Assembly: GCA_019510125.1 (NCBI GenBank)
Contig: JAEKKX010000014.1
Coordinates: forward strand, 1-64,000
Origin: Lysobacterales bacterium
Lineage (GTDB): Bacteria > Pseudomonadota > Gammaproteobacteria > Xanthomonadales > Xanthomonadaceae
Direction: 5' to 3'
DNA length: 64,000 nucleotides
A program made the translations under genes and the position numbers. Positions 19,859-28,323 of this stretch are shown here, in pieces (within the stretch, counting starts at the first letter, position 1; the number at the start of each line of letters is the position of its first letter). The notes below the pieces were generated by a model. The model searched no databases and had not been told where the DNA came from. It worked only from the letters and a program-made list of their open reading frames with translations.

Positions 19859-21943
19859 ATGACCGAGTCCAAGGAACGCCGCAAGTCATCCCGTCGCGCC
19901 GAGCCCGATCCCGTGCGTCCGCCGACGCCCGCGGAAAAGAAGCTGATCGACCACATCGACCGCACCTGGACCCGGGAGCGCGCGCTGTCCGAGCTGAAGG
20001 CCGGGCTGCAGACCGCGATCGAAGTCGAACTGGCGACCATCCCGATCTACCTCTACACCTACTACTCGATCGACCGCACGCCGCAGGGCTTCCCGCAGAC
20101 GCCGGTCTCGCGCTTCGCCGACAGGGCCGGCGCGATCATCATGAGCGTCGCGGTCGAGGAAATGCTGCACATGTCGCTGTCGTCGAACGTGCTGTTCTCG
20201 CTCGGGCAGATGCCGCAGTTGTACCTGCGTTCGCCGTCGCCGTATCCGACCGACCTGCCCGGCCATGCGCGGCTCGGCCCGGACCGCAAGCCGCTGGCGC
20301 TGCCGTTGTCGCGGCTGTCGCTGGCGCAGATGTGGCATTTCCTCGAGATCGAATATCCGGCCGAAGCGGACGCGCCGCCCGAAGGGAGCAACTGGAAGAC
20401 CATCGGCCAGATCTACTCGTTCGCGCGCTGCATCATCCTGTCCAAACACCTCCGCGACGAGGATTTCCGCGCGGGCGATCGCCTGCGCCAGATCCAGCCG
20501 ACCAACTATTCGCCCAACAGCATCGACACCGTCTTCCCGCACAAGAGCTTCGACAACACCTGTCCGGTCGCCGCGCCCGTGCCCGGCTCGGCCGCGCACG
20601 TCGCCGGCTTCATGAGCCGCGAGGACAGCCATGCCGGCCGCAACCAGTTGCTGGTCGTCAATTCCAGGCAAACCGCGCTGGAGGCGATCCAGACCATCGA
20701 CGCGCAGGGCGAGGGCTACGGGCCCAGCAAGTTCGACGATCAGTCCGATCGCGAGCTGTCGCACTACGAGAAGTTCCTGGAACTGCAGTCGCAGCTCGTT
20801 GGCTACGATCCCAAGGACGAGCGGCTGCCGCGGCGGCCGAAGCCGCCGGCGCCGGCGAAGGAGCAGTTCGGCCCCGAGGCGCTGGCGGGCGTCGTGTTCG
20901 ACGTGCCCGACAACCCGACGGCGGCCGACTATCCCGCGGGACGCCGTGAAGTCGCCAACCTGGTCAGCGCGCTGTACCAGTACATGCTGATCATGACCGA
21001 GAGCATCTTCCTGCAGCCGCCGGAGCACCAGAAGCTGTACTTCAACCAGGCGCTGCACCGTTCGATGATCTGGATCCTCGACAAGCTCCTGCAGCAGATG
21101 CGCCAGGTCTCGCTGCAGCCGACCAACGCTTCGCCGGTGAGCGCACGCCTCGCGCCCACGTTCGAGAACGTCGACATCGGCCCGCGCAACAAGGCCTTCG
21201 CCACGCTCGTCTCGATGTGCAGGAACCTCGATGCACGCTACGGCAACGCGCCGTGGTACACCACCGGCCTGCAGTCCTACGTGCAGATGATCCCGAGCCT
21301 GCCCGACGTCAGCGCGCTGTGGGCGACGCCGGGCACGGCCGGCGCGCCCGGCTGCGACGTGTCGAAGTATCAGGGGGTTCCGAAGTTCCCGCAGTATCCG
21401 CCAGCCTCGGTCGGGGAAGGCGAAGTACGGCATGCGTGCATGGGCCTGAACCACTGCAAGGGCGAAGGCCGCACCCGCGACAACGCCTGCGCCGGGCAGG
21501 GCTATTGCTCGACCGCGCTGGAATACAACTATGCCGACCCCGCCACGCCGAGCGTGTTCGACCACACCTGCCACGTGAAGAACGCCTGCGCCGGACAGGG
21601 CGGCTGCGGCCTGTACGGCACCGCCGAGGAACAGAACCACCCCGGCCACAACGCCTGCGCGACGCTGGGCTCCTGCGCGACGCCGATCAACGCCGAGCGC
21701 TTCAGCACCGACGGCCCCAACCGCGGCAAGAGCGTGTGGGTGCGGGCCCGCGAAGTGTTCGAGGAGAAGACCTGGCCGGAACTGCGCAAGCAGAATCCGA
21801 AGCTGCCGAAGACGCCGTCGCCGGTGCCGCATCCCGAGCTGTTCCGCTACGGACCGACGATCCAGTGGATCGAGGACTACAGCGGCCAGGGCATGACCGC
21901 CTGCGGCGCCAGCGGCATGAGCGGCGCGCACTCCTGCGCCTGA
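19859..21943 (+). CDS. ferritin-like (VioB-type) domain protein with C-terminal Cys-motif tail; candidate substrate of the downstream MNIO
   Basis: N-term [26 protein letters not shown]...[16 protein letters not shown]-term [26 protein letters not shown]...[15 protein letters not shown]...[14 protein letters not shown]...[16 protein letters not shown]. Confidence 0.88.
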   Translation: MTESKERRKSSRRAEPDPVRPPTPAEKKLIDHIDRTWTRERALSELKAGLQTAIEVELATIPIYLYTYYSIDRTPQGFPQTPVSRFADRAGAIIMSVAVEEMLHMSLSSNVLFSLGQMPQLYLRSPSPYPTDLPGHARLGPDRKPLALPLSRLSLAQMWHFLEIEYPAEADAPPEGSNWKTIGQIYSFARCIILSKHLRDEDFRAGDRLRQIQPTNYSPNSIDTVFPHKSFDNTCPVAAPVPGSAAHVAGFMSREDSHAGRNQLLVVNSRQTALEAIQTIDAQGEGYGPSKFDDQSDRELSHYEKFLELQSQLVGYDPKDERLPRRPKPPAPAKEQFGPEALAGVVFDVPDNPTAADYPAGRREVANLVSALYQYMLIMTESIFLQPPEHQKLYFNQALHRSMIWILDKLLQQMRQVSLQPTNASPVSARLAPTFENVDIGPRNKAFATLVSMCRNLDARYGNAPWYTTGLQSYVQMIPSLPDVSALWATPGTAGAPGCDVSKYQGVPKFPQYPPASVGEGEVRHACMGLNHCKGEGRTRDNACAGQGYCSTALEYNYADPATPSVFDHTCHVKNACAGQGGCGLYGTAEEQNHPGHNACATLGSCATPINAERFSTDGPNRGKSVWVRAREVFEEKTWPELRKQNPKLPKTPSPVPHPELFRYGPTIQWIEDYSGQGMTACGASGMSGAHSCA

Positions 21944-21954
21944 GGCCTGCCGGC

Positions 21955-22938
21955 ATGGATCCTGGCGCCCTGTCCGCTGCATCGCCGGGGGCCGTCGTGG
22001 CCCCCGGCGACTGCGCCGATCACCGGCTCGGCCTCGGTGTCGGCCTGCGCAACGTGCATTTCGACCACATCCTGCGCACCCGGCCCGCGGTCGACTGGTT
22101 CGAGGCGATCTCCGAGAACTTCATGGACTCCGGCGGGCGGCCGCGCACGGTGCTGCGGCGCATCGCCGAGCAGTACCCGGTGGTGCTGCACGGGGTCTCG
22201 CTGTCGATCGGCAGCACCGATCCGCTGGACATGGCCTATCTGCGGCGGCTCAAGCGGCTGGCCGACGAGATCGGCGCGCGCTGGGTCAGCGACCACCTGT
22301 GCTGGACCGGCGTGCTCGGCCGCAACAGCCACGACCTGTTGCCGCTGCCGCTGAACGAGGCGGTGCTCGCGCACGTGGCCGCGCGCGTGCGCCGCGTGCA
22401 GGAGGCGCTCGAACGGCCGCTGGTGCTGGAGAACCCGAGCACCTACCTGCGCTTCCGCGATTCGACGCTCGACGAACCGGATTTCCTGCGCGCGCTGTGC
22501 GAGGCCACCGGCTGCCGCCTGCTGCTCGACGTGAACAACGTCTACGTCAGTTGCTTCAACGCCGGCATCGACCCGCAGGAGCATCTCGAGCGGTATCCGT
22601 TCGATCGCGTGGTCCAGTTGCATCTAGCCGGGCACCAGCACTGCGGCACCCACATCGTCGACACCCACGACCAGCCGGTCTGCGATGCGGTGTGGTCGCT
22701 GTTCCGCACCGCGTGGCGGCGCACCGGCGGCGTCGCCACGCTGCTGGAGTGGGACGGCGACGTGCCGGAATTCGAGCGCGTGCATGCCGAAGTGCTGCGC
22801 GCGCGGCGCTGGATCGCGGACGAAGCGCCGTCGTCCGACGCGGCCCCGCCGGAAACGCCCGGACGCACCGGCGTGTCCACGCCGCTGGACTTCATGGTGC
22901 CCGCGGTGATGCACGACACCCGGCTGTGCGACGCATGA
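21955..22938 (+). CDS. DUF692 family multinuclear non-heme iron oxidative enzyme (MNIO; MbnB/BufB-like)
   Basis: LGLGVGLRNVHFDHIL, DWFEAISENFMDSGGRP, VLHGVSLSIGSTDPLDMAYLRRLKRLADEIGARWVSDHLCWTG, LLLDVNNVYVSCFN, HLAGHQHCGTHIVDTHDQPV. Confidence 0.94.
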   Translation: MDPGALSAASPGAVVAPGDCADHRLGLGVGLRNVHFDHILRTRPAVDWFEAISENFMDSGGRPRTVLRRIAEQYPVVLHGVSLSIGSTDPLDMAYLRRLKRLADEIGARWVSDHLCWTGVLGRNSHDLLPLPLNEAVLAHVAARVRRVQEALERPLVLENPSTYLRFRDSTLDEPDFLRALCEATGCRLLLDVNNVYVSCFNAGIDPQEHLERYPFDRVVQLHLAGHQHCGTHIVDTHDQPVCDAVWSLFRTAWRRTGGVATLLEWDGDVPEFERVHAEVLRARRWIADEAPSSDAAPPETPGRTGVSTPLDFMVPAVMHDTRLCDA

Positions 22939-23798
22939 ACGACGACGCCGACCTCGTCGCAACGGCCGTGCCGCCGGCGCTCGATGCGCTGCAGCGCTGG
23001 ATGCTGGACGCGCTGATCGCGCCGGAGCGCACCGCGCGCGGCAGCATCGACGCGGCGGTGCTGCCCGGTGCGCGCATCGACGCCGCCGCCTGCCTCGCGA
23101 TCTACCAGCGCAGCTACCTGCAGCGCCTGCGGCTGTGCCTGGGCGAGCAGTTCCCGGCGACCCGCCATGCGCTGGGCCGGCCGCTGTTCGACGACTTCGC
23201 CGACGAGTACCTGCGCGCCTGTCCCTCGGACAGCTACACGCTGTACGCGCTCGGCCGCCGGTTCTCCGACTGGATCGAGCAATCGCGTCCCGATCGCGAC
23301 CTCGCGGAAGCGGATCGCGAGGCGTGGATCGACTTCATGGTCGATCTCGCGCACTACGAGCATGCGCTGTTCCGCCTGTTCGACGCGCCGGGCCACGAGG
23401 GCCGGCCGTGGCCGGCGGACGACATCGACGATGCGGCGCTGGTGCTGCAGCCCTGCCTGGCGCTGGCGGCGTACCGTTATCCCGTCGCCTGGTACTACCA
23501 CGAGGTCCGCGCCGGACGCAGCCCCGCATTCCCGTCGGAGGCCGCCTCGCAGGTGGTCGTCCTGCGCCGCGACCACCGCACCACGACCTACCCGGTCACG
23601 CCGCTGCATTTCCGGTTCCTGCAGGCGGTGCTGCGGCATCGCGACATCGCACGCGCGCTCGCCGAGATCGCCGCCTTCACCGGCCGCCCGCCGGCGGAGG
23701 TCGCCCGTTCCTGGGCCGAGGACGTGCGCGGACCGTGGATCGAAGCGGGATTCTTCGTTGCGCGAAACGACATGAATCCCGCGGCCGACGCCGGTTGA
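22935..23798 (+). CDS. DUF2063 family MNIO partner protein (BufC/HvfC-like)
   Basis: LDALQRWMLDALIAPE, LAIYQRSYLQRLRLCLGEQFPATRHALG..FDDFADEYLRACPSDSYTLYALGRRFSDWI; ATGA overlap with the MNIO gene. Confidence 0.9.
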   Translation: MNDDADLVATAVPPALDALQRWMLDALIAPERTARGSIDAAVLPGARIDAAACLAIYQRSYLQRLRLCLGEQFPATRHALGRPLFDDFADEYLRACPSDSYTLYALGRRFSDWIEQSRPDRDLAEADREAWIDFMVDLAHYEHALFRLFDAPGHEGRPWPADDIDDAALVLQPCLALAAYRYPVAWYYHEVRAGRSPAFPSEAASQVVVLRRDHRTTTYPVTPLHFRFLQAVLRHRDIARALAEIAAFTGRPPAEVARSWAEDVRGPWIEAGFFVARNDMNPAADAG

Positions 23799-23823
23799 CG
23801 CGTCCACGGGCCGCGCGCAGAAT
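23795..23823 (+). promoter_or_regulatory. candidate sigma70 promoter for the EF-G paralog leader
   Basis: TTGACG - 17 nt - CAGAAT, overlapping the end of the upstream CDS. Confidence 0.5.
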
Positions 23824-23855
23824 GCGCGCCTTCTTCCACCCGACCGGCCACGATC

Positions 23856-23966
23856 ATGACGCGGAATCCGCTCCTGATTGTTCAGCACGTCCTGCTGAAC
23901 CGCCAGCGCGAAAGCGCGGGACGGGTGCGCCTGCCTTCCGAGATCGACGGCTCCGGATCACGCTGA
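23856..23966 (+). CDS. putative 36-aa leader peptide MTRNPLLIVQHVLLNRQRESAGRVRLPSEIDGSGSR
   Basis: ATG...TGA ending 27 nt before an intrinsic terminator; no strong SD. Confidence 0.35.
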   Translation: MTRNPLLIVQHVLLNRQRESAGRVRLPSEIDGSGSR

Positions 23967-23992
23967 TCCCCGCCGTCGGTCGCAACGCAGAC

Positions 23993-24016
23993 AAGCACCC
24001 GCAAGGGTGCTTTTTT
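23993..24016 (+). terminator. Rho-independent terminator/attenuator
   Basis: AAGCACCC-gcaa-GGGTGCTT followed by TTTT. Confidence 0.85.
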
Positions 24017-24058
24017 GTTGCCCGCCGTTTCGCCGGCCGCTGCGAAAACCGCCTTTCC

Positions 24059-24114
24059 GATCCGCCGCTTCCGATCAGCCACGATCGATCCGCCGCTTCC
24101 GATCCGCCGCTTCC
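24059..24114. repeat. 14-bp tandem repeat, four units
   Basis: gatccgccgcttcc at 24059-24072, 24087-24100 and 24101-24114; degenerate unit gatcagccacgatc at 24073-24086. Confidence 0.8.
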
Positions 24115-24149
24115 GATCCCCCACACCGAACACGCAAGGAGAACGTGCC

Positions 24150-24179
24150 ATGCACCAGACCGCCGAAACCGAACCCTAG
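24150..24179 (+). CDS. putative 9-aa upstream ORF (MHQTAETEP) with strong SD
   Basis: AAGGAGAACGTGCC-ATG CACCAGACCGCCGAAACCGAACCC TAG, 63 nt before the EF-G start. Confidence 0.4.
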   Translation: MHQTAETEP

Positions 24180-24192
24180 CCGCCCGTCCCGT

Positions 24193-24226
24193 CGCCAACC
24201 GGGGCGTGCGGCCCCGCAAGTTGGCG
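24193..24226 (+). promoter_or_regulatory. stable hairpin upstream of the EF-G paralog start codon
   Basis: CGCCAAC+CGGGGC-gtgcg-GCCCCG-caa-GTTGGCG; 13 bp total, ends 16 nt before the ATG. Confidence 0.6.
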
Positions 24227-24242
24227 ATCCGGAACACTTTCC

Positions 24243-26282
24243 ATGAACACCCGCACACCGCTTTCCCGCTGGCGCAACCTCGGCATCATCGCCCACATCG
24301 ACGCCGGCAAGACCACCCTCACCGAACGCCTGCTGTACGCGTCCGGCGCGATCCATCGCATCGGCGAAGTCCACGACGGCGCCGCGACCACCGACTTTTC
24401 CGAGATCGAACGCCGCCGCGGCATCACCGTCGGCGCCGCCGCCGTGCGCCTGGACTGGGCGCCCGCAGGCGAGGCCGCGCATCGGCTCACGCTCATCGAC
24501 ACGCCGGGCCACATCGACTTCGCGATCGAGGTCGAGCGCTCGCTGCGCGTGCTCGACGGCGCGGTCGCCGTGTTCTCCGCGGTCGACGGCGTGCAGCCGC
24601 AGTCCGAGACCGTGTGGCGGCAGGCCGATCGGCACGGCGTGCCGCGCATCGCCTTCGTCAACAAGATGGACCGGCCCGGCGCCGACTTCGATCGCGTGCT
24701 GGCGCAACTGCGCGACCGGCTCGGCGTCGAACCCTGGGCGCTGGGCGTTCCGCTCGGCGAATCCGGCACGTTCGACGGCTGGGTCGATCTGGTCGAACGC
24801 AGCGTCGTGACGTGGACCGACGACGGCGAGACCGTGCGCCGCCCGTGGACCGACGACGAGGCGTTGCGGCAGCGTGATGCGAGACAACGGCTGATCGAAG
24901 CCGTCGCCGGTCACGACGACGCACTCGCCGAGGCCTGGCTGCACGAACGTCCGATCGACGACGCGCTGCTGCGCGACGCGCTGCGCCGGGCCACGCTCGC
25001 CGGCACCGGGGTGCCGGTGCTCGCCGGTTCGGCGATCCGCAACCGCGGCATCGAGGCGCTGCTCGACGCGATCGTGCGCTACCTGCCGTCGCCGCTGGAT
25101 CGTCCGGCGGTGCGCGCGGAGCGCGACGGCGTCGAGACGCCCCTCGAAGCCGACCCCGCGGGTCCGCTCGCGGCGCTGGTCTTCAAGATCGCGCACCAGG
25201 CGCACGGGCCGGTCGCGTACGTGCGCGTCTACGCGGGCACGCTGCGCGTCGGCGATGCGGTGTGGTGTTCGCACCAGGCGCGCACGCGCCGCATCGGCCG
25301 CCTCGCGGTGGTGCAGGCGGCGCGCACCCACGACGTGCGCGAAGCGCAGGCCGGCGAGATCGTCGCGATCCTCGGCTGGAAGGACGCGGTCGGCGGCGAA
25401 ACGCTGTCCGGCGCGGACGATCGGCTGCTGCTGGAGGCGATCCGCACCCAGCCGCCGGTGCTGTCGCTGCGCCTGTCAGCGGCGGACGGCGACGACCTGA
25501 TCCGGCTCGGCCAGGGACTGGCCGCGCTGGCGCAGGAAGACCCGTCGTTCCGCGTCGGCGCCGATCCCGACACCGGCGAGACGCTGGTGTGGGGCATGGG
25601 CGAGCTGCACCTCGAGACCAAGGTCGAGCGCCTGCGCGACGACTGGCGCGTCGAGGTGCGCACCGGCACGCCGCGCGTGGCCTACCAGGAAACGCCGCGC
25701 GCCGCGGTCCGCGGCGTCGAGGGCAAGGTGGTCAAGCGCAACGGCGGCGTCGGACAGTTCGCGCGCGTGGTCATCGACGTCGCCCCGCGCGACGACGGCG
25801 AGGTCACGTTCGAGGACCGCACCGTCGGCGGCGTGGTGCCCCGGGCGTTCGTGGCGGCGACCGAGCACGGCGTGCGCGCGGCGCTGGCGGAAGGCCCGCG
25901 CGGCCATCCCGTCGTCGGCATCGCGGTGACCCTGGTCGACGGCGAAACGCATGCCGTCGATTCGTCCGACCTCGCGTTCCGGCGCGCGGCGGGCGAGGCG
26001 GTGCGCGCCGCGCTGGCGCAGGTCGGCACCGCGCTGCTGGAGCCGGTGATGGACGTCGCCATCGACACGCCGTCCGCGCACCTGGGCGACGTGATCGGCG
26101 ATCTCCAGCGTCGCCACGGCCGCGTGGCGACGATCGAGGACAAGGGCGCGCGCGCCGATGTTCTCGCGCTGGCGCCGCTGGCGGCGCTCGCCGGCTACGC
26201 GACCGCGCTGCGGTCGCTCACGCAGGGCCGCGCCGAGGCCCGGCTGGCCTTCCACGGCTACGAGGAAGCCCGGCTGCAATGA
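24243..26282 (+). CDS. elongation factor G paralog / EF-G-like translational GTPase
   Basis: [109 protein letters not shown]; no str-operon neighbours. Confidence 0.94.
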   Translation: MNTRTPLSRWRNLGIIAHIDAGKTTLTERLLYASGAIHRIGEVHDGAATTDFSEIERRRGITVGAAAVRLDWAPAGEAAHRLTLIDTPGHIDFAIEVERSLRVLDGAVAVFSAVDGVQPQSETVWRQADRHGVPRIAFVNKMDRPGADFDRVLAQLRDRLGVEPWALGVPLGESGTFDGWVDLVERSVVTWTDDGETVRRPWTDDEALRQRDARQRLIEAVAGHDDALAEAWLHERPIDDALLRDALRRATLAGTGVPVLAGSAIRNRGIEALLDAIVRYLPSPLDRPAVRAERDGVETPLEADPAGPLAALVFKIAHQAHGPVAYVRVYAGTLRVGDAVWCSHQARTRRIGRLAVVQAARTHDVREAQAGEIVAILGWKDAVGGETLSGADDRLLLEAIRTQPPVLSLRLSAADGDDLIRLGQGLAALAQEDPSFRVGADPDTGETLVWGMGELHLETKVERLRDDWRVEVRTGTPRVAYQETPRAAVRGVEGKVVKRNGGVGQFARVVIDVAPRDDGEVTFEDRTVGGVVPRAFVAATEHGVRAALAEGPRGHPVVGIAVTLVDGETHAVDSSDLAFRRAAGEAVRAALAQVGTALLEPVMDVAIDTPSAHLGDVIGDLQRRHGRVATIEDKGARADVLALAPLAALAGYATALRSLTQGRAEARLAFHGYEEARLQ

Positions 26283-26294
26283 CACCGTGGCAGG

Positions 26295-26318
26295 AAGGCG
26301 CCGGGCGACCGGCGCCTT
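26295..26318. terminator. bidirectional terminator between convergent genes
   Basis: AAGGCGCCGG-gcga-CCGGCGCCTT perfect 10-bp stem. Confidence 0.75.
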
Positions 26319-26329
26319 TCCTTTGCGGA

Positions 26330-27955
26330 TCACGCATCCTCGATGCTTCCGCCGCCCAGCAGCCGCAGGTTGAGGCCTTCGCGTTCGGACAGCATTTCGT
26401 CCAGCACCGCGTCGAGGTCGGCGGCATCCACTCGGCCCGGGTGGCCCGAGCGGATGGATTGCTGGGCGAGGCGCCGCGCGATTTCCTTGATGAAGGCCGC
26501 GCTCACGCCGTCGGTGCGTGCGACGAGATCGGCGGCCGCCTCCGGGTCGATGTCGAGGCCCCTGCCGTAGAGCCGTAGCAGGCGCTCCCGGCAGTCGCTG
26601 TCGGGCACCGGCACTTCGATGGCGTGGTCGATCCGGCCCGGGCGCTGGATCAGCGCGGTTTCCAGCGCCTGCGGACGGTTGGTGGTCATGATCACGAACA
26701 GATCGACGTCGGATTTCAGGCCGTCCATCTCGTTGAGCAGGCGGTTGAGCATGACTTCGTCGCAGGCCGACGACATCTGGTCGCGCTGTCGCGCGATGAG
26801 GTCGGCGTCCTCGATCACGAGGATCGACGGCGCGAACAGCCGCGCCAGCCGGAAATAGGTGCCGATCATGCCGACCTGCTCCGCCGTGACCAGGAACGTG
26901 GTGTGGTCGCGCAGGCGTTCGGCGAGGTAACGGATCGTATGGGTCTTGCCGGTGCCGGGCGGGCCGTACAGCAGGATGCCCTTGCGCCCGGACTGTCCGA
27001 ACGCCTTCAGCGCCTCGCGCTCCGCGGCGAAACCGATGACGTGCCGTTCCAGCGCCCGCTTCACGGCGTCGGGCAGCACCAGTTCTTCCTCGCCGACCGG
27101 CGTGCGGAAATGCACGGTGAGCGCGTTCGCCGCCATGCCGCGATAACTCTCGCTGGCCTCCAGCGACAGCACCTTGCCGCGATAGCTGCGTCCTTCCGCG
27201 ATGGCGGCTTCGATCGCGTCGAGCATGGCCATCGTGCGCGCGCCCGCGGCTTCGCCCGGCGGCGACAGGATCTCCACGTTCAACTGCGGCGTCTGGGTGA
27301 AGTCGGAACCCGCGTTCACCCACACGGCGAGCGGCACGTCGCCGTCCTCGACCAGCGAGAGCGCATTCGTCGCCAATCGCACGGGGCGGCCTTCGCCGAT
27401 GTCGATGTCCTCGTACTGGATCGCGCCGACCAGCTTGGCGTGATCGCGCTCGGACACCAGCGTCGCCATGTCCGAGGCGTCGTAGCGGTTGCGCCCGTGG
27501 ATGCCCACGCGGCGCGCGCCGGCCGTGAGCGCATCCAGCGCGAGCTGCACCTCGACGCGGAGGTACGCCGGGAACTCGCGCCGGACGATCACCAGGCTGT
27601 CCGGGGACCAGCCACGGAAGGCTTCGTCGATCACCTGGTGGGCCTTGCGCGCGGGGCGCGCCGCGTCCGGCGCTTTGTCCTCGGCGTGGTCCTCGAGCGA
27701 CACCCGCAGGGTCGCGCAGCCGTACTCGGGCGCCAGGCGCATCATCTCGCCATGGATGGTCTCGGCGATGGTCCGCGTCCATGGCCCGATCTTCGTCGCG
27801 CCGTTGCGGTCGATGTGTCGCGCCCACTGTTCGGCGTTGTCCTTCCCGAATCCGATGCAGCGCCGCAGCAGCGCGGCCAGCCCCGCGAACGGCGTGTCCT
27901 CGTCGTCGTGGACGACGAGGAAGACATCCTTCACCCAGCCCGGCGTTTCCTTCAT
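26330..27955 (-). CDS. AAA+ ATPase with ClpS-like N-terminal region
   Basis: GILLYGPPGTGKTHTIRYLAERL, ILVIEDADLIARQRD, FVIMTTNRPQALETALIQRPGRIDHAIEVPVPD; N-term VFLVVHDDEDTPFAGLAALLRRCIGF..AEQWARHIDRNGATKIGPWTRTIAETI..TLRVSLE. Confidence 0.9.
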   Translation of the reverse strand: MKETPGWVKDVFLVVHDDEDTPFAGLAALLRRCIGFGKDNAEQWARHIDRNGATKIGPWTRTIAETIHGEMMRLAPEYGCATLRVSLEDHAEDKAPDAARPARKAHQVIDEAFRGWSPDSLVIVRREFPAYLRVEVQLALDALTAGARRVGIHGRNRYDASDMATLVSERDHAKLVGAIQYEDIDIGEGRPVRLATNALSLVEDGDVPLAVWVNAGSDFTQTPQLNVEILSPPGEAAGARTMAMLDAIEAAIAEGRSYRGKVLSLEASESYRGMAANALTVHFRTPVGEEELVLPDAVKRALERHVIGFAAEREALKAFGQSGRKGILLYGPPGTGKTHTIRYLAERLRDHTTFLVTAEQVGMIGTYFRLARLFAPSILVIEDADLIARQRDQMSSACDEVMLNRLLNEMDGLKSDVDLFVIMTTNRPQALETALIQRPGRIDHAIEVPVPDSDCRERLLRLYGRGLDIDPEAAADLVARTDGVSAAFIKEIARRLAQQSIRSGHPGRVDAADLDAVLDEMLSEREGLNLRLLGGGSIEDA

Positions 27956-28323
27956 GTCTGATGGCCCATTCGACGCGTGGTCCCGGATTATAGGCGTGGC
28001 GGCCGCATGGCCCGTTGCCGGTCGCCGGCCGCGACCGACGCGATGCCGATCCGCGCCGGGACGAGCGCCGCTGCCGCGGGCCCGTGACCGCGCGCGGCCG
28101 GAAATCACGTCCATGTGCGCGAGGCGCCTGCATGCACGGCGCGCCGACAGGGGAACAGGCGATCGCGTCGGGGAAGGCCGCAGGTCCGCGCCTCCCGCCT
28201 TCGATCCGATCGCCGCGTCCGCCGCACGCGCTGCGGCCGTCCCGCGTCCGCGCATCCGCCCCGTCGCGGGGTTCCGCGGCCCGGCGCCGCTTCCCTTCCG
28301 CAGCACAGACGCAGGAGCAGCGC

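Noticed and set aside
16884-19889. Upstream part of the 1601-aa minus-strand ORF
   Set aside because: Antisense to trxA and rho; real gene is rhlB from [14 protein letters not shown] at 16883.
19886-21982. 698-aa minus-strand ORF
   Set aside because: Antisense to the ferritin-like gene, which has recognisable protein motifs.
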